From Caulobacteraceae bacterium UBA6225 (lineage in GTDB: Bacteria; Pseudomonadota; Alphaproteobacteria; Caulobacterales; Caulobacteraceae): 10,945 nt of DNA. The notes below the pieces were generated by a model. The model saw only the letters and a program-made list of their open reading frames with translations. It was not told the DNA's origin and did no database searches. The DNA lies in assembly GCA_002441055.1 (NCBI GenBank), contig DJWR01000017.1, positions 1-10,945 on the forward strand, given 5' to 3'. Shown piece after piece: positions 1 to 5,660 of this stretch (position 1 is its first letter; every line of letters starts with the position of its first letter). The translations under genes and the position numbers were made by a program.

Positions 1-1580
1 TGGTCATGCCGGGGCCCAAGCTCGATGGCGCCTCGGTGCACGAACTGCTGGAAAGCGAGCAGGTGAACTTCTCCGCCGCCGTGCCCACCGTCTGGCAGAT
101 GCTGCTGCAGCACCTGCGCGACACCGGCGGCAAGCTGACCAGCCTGAAGCGCGTGGTGATTGGCGGTTCGGCCGTGCCCGAAGCCATCGTCCGCGGCTTC
201 CGCGACGAGTATGGCGTCGATGTCACTCATGCCTGGGGCATGACCGAGACCTCGCCGCTCGGCACCCAGGCCACGCCCAACCACAAGATCGCCGCTATGA
301 GCGAAGAGGAGCAGCTCCGCTTCAAGCTCAAGCAGGGCCGCCCGCCGCTAGGCATCGAGATGAAGCTGGTGGACGACGAGGAAAAGCGCCTGCCTCATGA
401 TGGGACCACCTTCGGGCGGCTGAAGGTCAAGGGCCCCTTCGTGGTCGGCGAGTACTTCAAGGCCGATGGCGGCAAGATCCTCGACGGCGAAGGCTTCTTC
501 GACACCGGCGATGTGGCGACCATCGACGACCACGGCTTCATGCAGATCACCGACAGCGCCAAGGACGTGATCAAGTCCGGTGGTGAGTGGATCAGCTCCA
601 TCGAGATCGAGAACCTGGCCGCTGGTCACCCGAAGGCCGTCCTTGCCGCGGTGATTGGCGTCGCCCATCCCAAGTGGGATGAACGCCCCCTGTTGTTGGT
701 CAAGCTGAAGGACGGAGAGAGCGCCACCAAGCAGGAGTTCCTCGACTTCCTGGAGGGCAAGATCGCCAAGTGGTGGATGCCCGACGACGTGGTCTTCGTG
801 GACGACATCCCCCTGGGCGCTACTGGCAAGATCGACAAGAAGCTGATCCGCGATCAGATGGCCGACTATCGCCTGCCGACCGCTGAGCCGGCGCCAGCCG
901 CCCCGCTCCAGGCCTCCTCGCCCAAGCTCTATGCGCCCGATCCGGAGACCTCCGAGGGGGAGTCTGACACGCACGCCTCAGTATGGACGCCGGCGCCCGG
1001 CCCTGGTGAAACCCCGCCGGCCAGTGAAGGTCTGACCGTCTTCGCCGCAGATGCGGACGAGGCCCGCCGATCCCACGCAACCGAGAGCGGGGAGGCTGTG
1101 GCGGAGGCCCTCGGCCCTTTTCCCGATGAGGCGGTAGGGGCTGAAGCCGCAGCCGCAGCGTCCAACCCCTGGCCGGCCTTCGCCCCCGAGGCGCCGGCGG
1201 AGACCCCGGCGCAGGCGGCGGACCAGACCGCAGATGACTCGCCGATCTTCATGCCGACCTCACGGCCGCAACGGCGCAAGTCCTCGCCCCTGGCTGGGCT
1301 CTTCATGGTCCTCGCAGTGCTGATCGCCTTGGCGCCGTCGGCCATGTGGGCGGCTGGAACCTATGGCTGGAGCTACGGCTGGGTGAACGGCGACCTCGCT
1401 CGAACCTTCCTGGGATGGTTCCCCCAGGTGGCCATGGCCAGCGCCTTTACGGGCGTCATGGCCATTGTGGTCGCCGCCGTGGCCGGCTTCCGGCGCTACT
1501 GGCTGCCGGCCTTCGTGGCCATCCTGATCAGTGTCGTCACCCTGGCGGTCCTGGCCGCCAGCGGCGGGTTGGGAGTGTAG
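1..1580 (+). CDS. Acyl-CoA ligase (AlkK/FadD-like), 5'-truncated, with C-terminal membrane tail
   Basis: The reading frame is open at the left edge, so the N-terminal part of the adenylation domain is missing. The protein should activate medium- or long-chain fatty acids to acyl-CoA through an acyl-AMP. Numbering from the first visible Met (base 6), HAWGMTETSP at 75-84 is the YGxTE-type motif, FDTGD at 165-169 binds ATP, KSGGEWIS at 190-197 follows the hinge, and GATGKIDKK at 271-279 carries the catalytic lysine K275. Normal ligases end soon after this; here about 245 residues follow. Residues 291-420 are a low-complexity Pro/Ala/Glu-rich linker. Residues 421-524 contain three hydrophobic segments (about 429-451, 473-494 and 498-518) preceded by a basic RPQRRK patch. 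The tail has no start with a ribosome binding site, so I read it as one fused protein. The hinge reads TDSAKD where the family usually has TDR-x-KD. Family assignment is secure; the tail's role is unknown. Confidence 0.88.
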   Translation, partial: VMPGPKLDGASVHELLESEQVNFSAAVPTVWQMLLQHLRDTGGKLTSLKRVVIGGSAVPEAIVRGFRDEYGVDVTHAWGMTETSPLGTQATPNHKIAAMSEEEQLRFKLKQGRPPLGIEMKLVDDEEKRLPHDGTTFGRLKVKGPFVVGEYFKADGGKILDGEGFFDTGDVATIDDHGFMQITDSAKDVIKSGGEWISSIEIENLAAGHPKAVLAAVIGVAHPKWDERPLLLVKLKDGESATKQEFLDFLEGKIAKWWMPDDVVFVDDIPLGATGKIDKKLIRDQMADYRLPTAEPAPAAPLQASSPKLYAPDPETSEGESDTHASVWTPAPGPGETPPASEGLTVFAADADEARRSHATESGEAVAEALGPFPDEAVGAEAAAAASNPWPAFAPEAPAETPAQAADQTADDSPIFMPTSRPQRRKSSPLAGLFMVLAVLIALAPSAMWAAGTYGWSYGWVNGDLARTFLGWFPQVAMASAFTGVMAIVVAAVAGFRRYWLPAFVAILISVVTLAVLAASGGLGV

Positions 1581-1582
1581 GC

Positions 1583-2482
1583 CTAACCCGCCAGGCGATA
1601 GCGACTGTCGATCGCCGGCGGTCCGTCGGTGGCCACCTTGCCCCGGCGGACCAGATCGATCATGTGCCCCAGCACCGACCTTGCCGCAGCGGGGTGAAGC
1701 CGAGGATCCGTCTCGGCATAGAGTTTCGGCACCATGTCGACGATCCGCTCATAGCCCTCGCCGACAGCGGCCAGCACCTGCGCCTCCCGGGCGCGGCGGT
1801 GGGCGGCATAGGCTTCGATAAACGGCGTGACCTCCCGGATCGGCGGGCCGTGGGTCGGCCACAGCACGTCGAATTCCCGAGCCTTCACCCGCTCAAGGCT
1901 TTCCATGTAGTCGGTCATGTCCCCATCCGGCGGGGTGATCACGGTTGTCGACCAGCCCATGATGTGGTCGCCGGAGAACAGGGCGTTCTCTTCCTTGAGA
2001 GCAAAGCAGATGTGGTTTGAGGTGTGGCCTGGCGTCGCCACCGCCTCCAAGGTCCAGCCCGGCCCCTCCAGCACCTGACCGCCGCCACAGAGGCTGACAT
2101 CCGGGGCGAAGTCGAAGTCCGCGCCGGCCTCGGTGCGGATGGTGGATTCCTCGGCCGCAGCCCCGACCGCGCAGCCATAGATCGTCGCCCCGGTCCTGGC
2201 CTTCAGCGGCCGGGCCAGGGGAGAATGGTCGCTGTGGTGGTGGGTCACCAGGATGTGAGTCACCCGCTCGCCGGGCTCCAGGGCCGCCAGGATCGCCTCC
2301 AGATGCTCAGGCAGATCAGGGCCCGGATCGATCACCGCCACCTCGCCGCGGCCGACGATGTAGGTGCCCGTGCCCATGAAGGTGAAGGGCCCAGGATTAC
2401 GCGCCACCACCCGGCGGATCAGCGGAGAGACCTGATCGCAGATCCCGTACTCGAACTGGATCTCACGGACATAGGGAATCAT
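1583..2482 (-). CDS. Metallo-beta-lactamase-fold hydrolase, LACTB2-like
   Basis: This 299-residue protein is a cytoplasmic metallo-hydrolase, with no signal peptide. The metal-binding set is complete: THHHSDH at 80-86 is the HxHxDH motif (H81, H83, D85, H86), H153 lies in PGHTSNH, D172 in SGDH and H211 in PTHGPP. The region before this (TYIVGRGEVAVIDPGPD, about 40-56) is the usual first beta-sandwich strand pair. Residues 221-299 form a helical C-terminal part consistent with the winged-helix domain of LACTB2-like proteins, some of which are endoribonucleases; the substrate here cannot be read from sequence. The ATG at 2482 has GGGAG about 9 nt upstream on the minus strand. It converges with the acyl-CoA ligase, with only 2 bp between stop codons. 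Other members of this fold are thioesterases or glyoxalase II, but the C-terminal domain favours LACTB2. Confidence 0.9.
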   Translation of the reverse strand: MIPYVREIQFEYGICDQVSPLIRRVVARNPGPFTFMGTGTYIVGRGEVAVIDPGPDLPEHLEAILAALEPGERVTHILVTHHHSDHSPLARPLKARTGATIYGCAVGAAAEESTIRTEAGADFDFAPDVSLCGGGQVLEGPGWTLEAVATPGHTSNHICFALKEENALFSGDHIMGWSTTVITPPDGDMTDYMESLERVKAREFDVLWPTHGPPIREVTPFIEAYAAHRRAREAQVLAAVGEGYERIVDMVPKLYAETDPRLHPAAARSVLGHMIDLVRRGKVATDGPPAIDSRYRLAG

Positions 2483-2550
2483 CGAAGGGGGCTCCCGGGG
2501 GCGGCGATCCTGGCGGCGCCGAAGTTGCGGAACAGAGGCGGTGATAGGGC

Positions 2551-2557
2551 AGGGAAG
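2551..2557 (+). promoter_or_regulatory. Ribosome binding site of the 52-residue lipoprotein gene
   Basis: AGGGAAG lies 6 nt before the ATG at 2564. It is the main support for a real start here, since the same frame is open far upstream inside the antisense of the hydrolase gene. Confidence 0.5.
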
Positions 2558-2563
2558 TCAGAC

Positions 2564-2722
2564 ATGATCGCAGACGCCGCTATTTTTGTCTCAAAACGGC
2601 TCCAGCGCGCCGCCTTCGCCATGCTGTGTCTCATGGCGGCCCAACTGACCCTGGCGCTGGCCAGTTGTGAAGCCGAACCGTCGGCCATGGCCGCGCGGGT
2701 CAGCCTCGCAGAGCTGCCCTGA
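2564..2722 (+). CDS. Small predicted lipoprotein (52 aa)
   Basis: A 52-residue reading frame starts at an ATG with a good ribosome binding site. The N-terminus has a basic n-region (KRLQR, 11-15) and a hydrophobic core at about 16-33. The core ends in LASC (32-35), which fits the lipobox, with Cys35 as the lipidated residue. The mature peptide would be only 18 residues (CEAEPSAMAARVSLAELP), in the size range of entericidin-like small lipoproteins, though I see no clear homology to a named family. The gene diverges from the hydrolase gene across 81 bp and converges on the DUF442 gene with a 12-bp gap. Because it is so short, a chance frame cannot be excluded. The ribosome site, the signal sequence and the fit into the gap between neighbours are the arguments for it. 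Confidence 0.5.
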   Translation: MIADAAIFVSKRLQRAAFAMLCLMAAQLTLALASCEAEPSAMAARVSLAELP

Positions 2723-2734
2723 GGCGCTCTGGCC

Positions 2735-3142
2735 TCAACCCAATATTCCGGTGAGGTCATAGCCAGCGTCGGTCCCCAGGGCGACCAGGGTCTGGCGGTC
2801 CATGGCGCCTGACTGCGCCTGACCGATCGCCCAGGTCACAATGGAGCGGGTGCCCGATCGGCAATAGGCCAGGACAGGCCCCTTGGCCTCTTCGATGGCG
2901 TCAAGCTGCGCCTGGACCTGGCCAGCATCGGGGCCGCCGCGCACCGGGATGGCCACATAGTCGAGGCCTGCCGCCCGGGCTGCCGCTGCGATCTCCGCCC
3001 CATCAGGCTGGGCCGGGTCTTCGCCATCGGGGCGGTTGTTGATGATCAGCGCAAAACCCTGCCGAGCGGCCTGCGCCACATCGCCCACGGCGATCTGCGG
3101 GCTGACGGAGAATTGGTCGGTGACACGTCTGAACAGGGTCAT
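2735..3142 (-). CDS. DUF442 / TIGR01244-type rhodanese-like protein
   Basis: This 135-residue protein belongs to the DUF442 family of the phosphatase/rhodanese superfamily, the same domain found at the N-terminus of bacterial Blh proteins involved in sulfide detoxification. Family landmarks are FRRVTDQFSVSPQIAVGDV (4-22), IINNRPDGEDP (33-43) and the active loop YCRSGTRS (92-99). C93 is the likely nucleophile and R98 closes a six-residue, rhodanese-type loop. It probably transfers sulfane sulfur or acts as a phosphatase in the cytoplasm. The frame is open up to an ATG at 3211, but I chose the ATG at 3142. It has AAGG 5 nt upstream (minus strand), and family members start directly with the M-x-x-R-x-L/V-T-D stretch. 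It diverges from oppB across 118 bp. Confidence 0.85.
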   Translation of the reverse strand: MTLFRRVTDQFSVSPQIAVGDVAQAARQGFALIINNRPDGEDPAQPDGAEIAAAARAAGLDYVAIPVRGGPDAGQVQAQLDAIEEAKGPVLAYCRSGTRSIVTWAIGQAQSGAMDRQTLVALGTDAGYDLTGILG

Positions 3143-3177
3143 GGGGGCCTTGGATGTGACGAGGGTTACGGCTTTGT

Positions 3178-3206
3178 TTGACATCATCGGGGTGCGATGA
3201 AAGTTT
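3178..3206 (+). promoter_or_regulatory. Candidate oppB promoter with dyad in the spacer
   Basis: TTGACA at 3178-3183 is a perfect -35 hexamer, 77 bp before the oppB start. The matching -10 position (3201-3206, AAGTTT) is poor, so this is only a candidate. The 17 bases between them are exactly the dyad TCATCGGGGTGCGATGA (6-bp arms, 5-bp spacer), which could be an operator. Confidence 0.3.
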
Positions 3207-3260
3207 CGCAACGCCCGGCCCCACGCCGCAGGCCTTCAGCGGAAGACCAAGCCACCCCTC

Positions 3261-4184
3261 ATGCTGCGTTTCATAGGCCGACGCCTTCTCATCGCCATTC
3301 CCACCCTGTTCCTCGTGATCACGGTGGCCTTCTTCATGATGCGCGCCGCCCCTGGCAGCCCGTTCGACGGGGACCGCAAGCTCTCGCCGGAGATCGAGGC
3401 CAATGTCATGGCCAAGTACGGCATGGACCGGCCGCTGCACGAACAGTACGGCGCCTATCTGGCCGGCGTGGTGCAGGGCGATCTGGGGCCGTCGCTGAAA
3501 TATAAGGACAAGACCGTCCTGCAGATCCTGCAGGAGAATTATCGCGTCAGCCTGACGCTCGGTCTGTCGGCCATCATCCTGGCCACTGTCATCGGCGTCA
3601 GTCTCGGCGTGCTGGCGGCGCTCCGACAGAACCAGACCACCGACTATGTGGTGATGACCATCGCCATATTGGGGGTCTGTATTCCCACCTTCGTCACCGC
3701 CCCGGTCCTGGTGCTGGTGATCGCCTCCAAGCTTGGCTGGTTGCCCAGCGCCGGGTGGAATGGCGGGGCGCTGCCCAATCTGATCCTGCCCATCGTAGTG
3801 CTGACCCTGCCGCAGGTGGCGATCATTTCGCGCCTGACCCGGGCCGGCATGGTCGAGGTGCTGCGCTCGAACTACATCCGCACCGCCCGGGCCAAGGGCC
3901 TGCCGGAGAACCGCATCGTGCGCCGCCATGCCCTGCGGGCGGCCATCCTGCCCCTGGTGAGCTATCTAGGGCCGGCGGCCGCTGGCCTGATCACCGGCTC
4001 GCTGGTGGTGGAAAAGATCTTCAACCTGCCTGGCCTGGGCAAGTTCTTCGTCATCAGCGCGCTCCAGCGCGACTACACCGTGGTCATGGGCATGGTGATT
4101 TTCTACGCCGCCCTGATCCTGATCCTCAATCTGATCGCCGACCTGCTGCACGCGGTTCTCGATCCGCGGGTGCGCCTGTCATGA
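3261..4184 (+). CDS. oppB: Oligopeptide/dipeptide ABC transporter permease OppB/DppB
   Basis: This 307-residue inner-membrane permease belongs to the binding-protein-dependent transporter family. The N-terminus MLRFIGRRLLIAIPTLF is the classic OppB/DppB first membrane helix. It is followed by the conserved MMRAAPGSP stretch (27-35) and a periplasmic region with YGMDRPLHEQY (53-63). Further helices lie at about 98-120, 132-157, 171-190, 231-250 and 280-301. The cytoplasmic EAA-type loop at about 199-230, containing YIRTARAKGL, is the contact site for the ATPase. No strong ribosome site is seen; GGAAG lies 15 nt before the ATG. The TGA stop overlaps the oppC start (ATGA), indicating translational coupling. 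Whether the substrate is di- or oligopeptides cannot be decided from this subunit; the OppA-like protein downstream favours oligopeptides. Confidence 0.93.
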   Translation: MLRFIGRRLLIAIPTLFLVITVAFFMMRAAPGSPFDGDRKLSPEIEANVMAKYGMDRPLHEQYGAYLAGVVQGDLGPSLKYKDKTVLQILQENYRVSLTLGLSAIILATVIGVSLGVLAALRQNQTTDYVVMTIAILGVCIPTFVTAPVLVLVIASKLGWLPSAGWNGGALPNLILPIVVLTLPQVAIISRLTRAGMVEVLRSNYIRTARAKGLPENRIVRRHALRAAILPLVSYLGPAAAGLITGSLVVEKIFNLPGLGKFFVISALQRDYTVVMGMVIFYAALILILNLIADLLHAVLDPRVRLS

Positions 4185-5089
4185 CCGGAACCATCCTGAC
4201 GCCCGGCTCGCGGGTTGGCGCCGAGACCATGGAAAAGGCCGCCCGAGGCCGCAGCCTCTGGGACGATGCGCGGCGCCGGCTGTTGCGTAACAAGGCCGCT
4301 GTGGGCGGCATGATCGTGCTGGGCCTGCTGGTGCTGGCGGCGATCATCGGCCCCTACTTCACGCCCTACGCCTATGACCAGATCAACAAGGATCATGTGT
4401 GGGCCCCGCCGCTCACCCAGGGCCACCTCCTGGGCGCCGACTCCCTTGGACGGGACCTGCTGGCGCGTCTCTTGACCGGACTTCGGGTCTCGCTCGCCAT
4501 CGGCCTGGTGGCCACTACAGTGTCGTTGATCATCGGCGTCGCCTGGGGGGCGATCGCCGGCTATCTGGGGGGCCGGATCGACGAGATCATGATGCGGGTC
4601 GTCGACGTGCTCTACTCGCTGCCCTTCATCTTCTTCGTCATCCTGCTGATGGTCACCTTCGGCTCGAACATCATCCTGATCTTCGTGGCTATTGGTGCCG
4701 TGGAATGGCTGACCATGTCGCGGATCGTGCGCGGCCAGACCCTGTCGCTGAAGCACAAGGAGTTCGTCGAGGCCGCCCGCGCGGCTGGCCTGGGCGACGG
4801 CGGCATCATCGCCAAGCACATCATCCCCAACCTGCTGGGCCCTGTGGTGGTCTATGTGACCCTGACCATCCCCGCCGTAATCCTGGCCGAGAGCTTCCTG
4901 TCGTTCCTGGGCCTGGGGGTCCAGCCGCCCATGGCGTCCCTGGGCACCCTGATCGCCAATGGCGCCCAGGACATGGAGTTGGCCTGGTGGCTGCTGGTCT
5001 TCCCGTCCCTGACCATGGTCGTCACCCTGATGAGCTTCAACTTCATCGGCGACGGCCTGCGCGACGCCATCGATCCCAAGGACCGATAG
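4181..5089 (+). CDS. oppC: Oligopeptide/dipeptide ABC transporter permease OppC/DppC
   Basis: This 302-residue protein is the second permease subunit, partner of OppB in the inner membrane. An OppC-type N-terminal segment with a first helix (about 41-61) and the conserved GADSLGRDLLARLL stretch (85-98) precede the transport domain. The EAA loop is at about 184-220, with EFVEAARAAGL at 194-204. The C-terminal LGLGVQPPMASLG and FNFIGDGLRDAIDPK are family hallmarks. The start is the ATG at 4181, which overlaps the oppB stop by ATGA; a longer open frame upstream is only the antisense-free shadow of oppB. The gene ends 18 bp from the convergent stop of the secreted-protein gene, with no visible terminator, so its transcript probably runs into that gene in antisense. 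No ATPase gene follows. Confidence 0.93.
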   Translation: MTGTILTPGSRVGAETMEKAARGRSLWDDARRRLLRNKAAVGGMIVLGLLVLAAIIGPYFTPYAYDQINKDHVWAPPLTQGHLLGADSLGRDLLARLLTGLRVSLAIGLVATTVSLIIGVAWGAIAGYLGGRIDEIMMRVVDVLYSLPFIFFVILLMVTFGSNIILIFVAIGAVEWLTMSRIVRGQTLSLKHKEFVEAARAAGLGDGGIIAKHIIPNLLGPVVVYVTLTIPAVILAESFLSFLGLGVQPPMASLGTLIANGAQDMELAWWLLVFPSLTMVVTLMSFNFIGDGLRDAIDPKDR

Positions 5090-5107
5090 GCGCCGCCAGC
5101 GCATGAC

Positions 5108-5650
5108 CTACTGGACGCGCTTGGCCCGCACGGCGCGCTGACCGTCCAGGTTCATGAAGTAGCTGCCGAGGGAGGCCTTGCGGATCTCAACCTTGGTTCC
5201 GGTGCGCGGGCGGCGGCCGACCACTTCGGTGTCGGTCTGCTGCCAGACCGCGCCGTCCTCCAGTTCGACCACCCACTTGCCGTCGGCCTGATAGGCGCGT
5301 TTGGCGACGCCGGTGATGTTGTTCATCTCCTCCGGCGCGACGCCACGCTCGAACAGCGCCATCGAGGGCATGGTGAAGCCGAAGGTCTGGCGGCGCACGC
5401 TGCGGGCCTGCTCGCGGTCGACCACCACGATGTCGCCCTTCGCCTCGGCCTGATCCATGGCCCCGGCGGCCTGATCGTAGCAGGCCAGTCTGGCGGCATC
5501 GTCGCCGAGCCCCCGGCAGTCCAGCAGGGATTGCAGCACTGCGGCGCGCCCTGGGACGCTGGGGGGCTGCGCCTGGACGCCTAGGGGCGCAAAGGCGCAC
5601 GCACCAGCCAGCGCCAGGCTGAGTCTTGCCCCGGGCCAAAAACCTGTCAT
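5108..5650 (-). CDS. Secreted protein of unknown function, antisense inside the opp locus
   Basis: This 180-residue protein has a Sec signal peptide, with the likely cut after GVQA at 27. After it comes DCRGLGDDAARLACYD (44-59), a two-cysteine motif seen in several families of small exported proteins; C45 and C57 could form a disulfide. The C-terminal half (about 120-180) is beta-rich, with KWVVELEDGAVWQQ followed by a Gly/Arg turn and a strand-like SYFMNLDGQRAVRAKRV. I do not recognise a named family. Three starts are possible. The ATG at 5650 has GAGG 6 nt upstream, whereas 5662 (four residues longer) has none and would overlap oppA. The gene lies between oppC (18 bp) and oppA (10 bp) on the opposite strand. 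Its promoter must therefore sit within the 5' end of oppA. Confidence 0.75.
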   Translation of the reverse strand: MTGFWPGARLSLALAGACAFAPLGVQAQPPSVPGRAAVLQSLLDCRGLGDDAARLACYDQAAGAMDQAEAKGDIVVVDREQARSVRRQTFGFTMPSMALFERGVAPEEMNNITGVAKRAYQADGKWVVELEDGAVWQQTDTEVVGRRPRTGTKVEIRKASLGSYFMNLDGQRAVRAKRVQ

Positions 5651-5660
5651 CGGTTGCCTC

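Noticed and set aside
2479..2760. A 93-codon minus-strand frame over the small lipoprotein gene
   Set aside because: It overlaps both the hydrolase start and the DUF442 end and shows no domain or ribosome site; the plus-strand lipoprotein frame is better supported.
3143..3211. Longer N-terminus of the DUF442 protein from ATG codons at 3184, 3187 or 3211
   Set aside because: None has a ribosome site, and the added residues are absent from the family pattern, which begins at the ATG at 3142.
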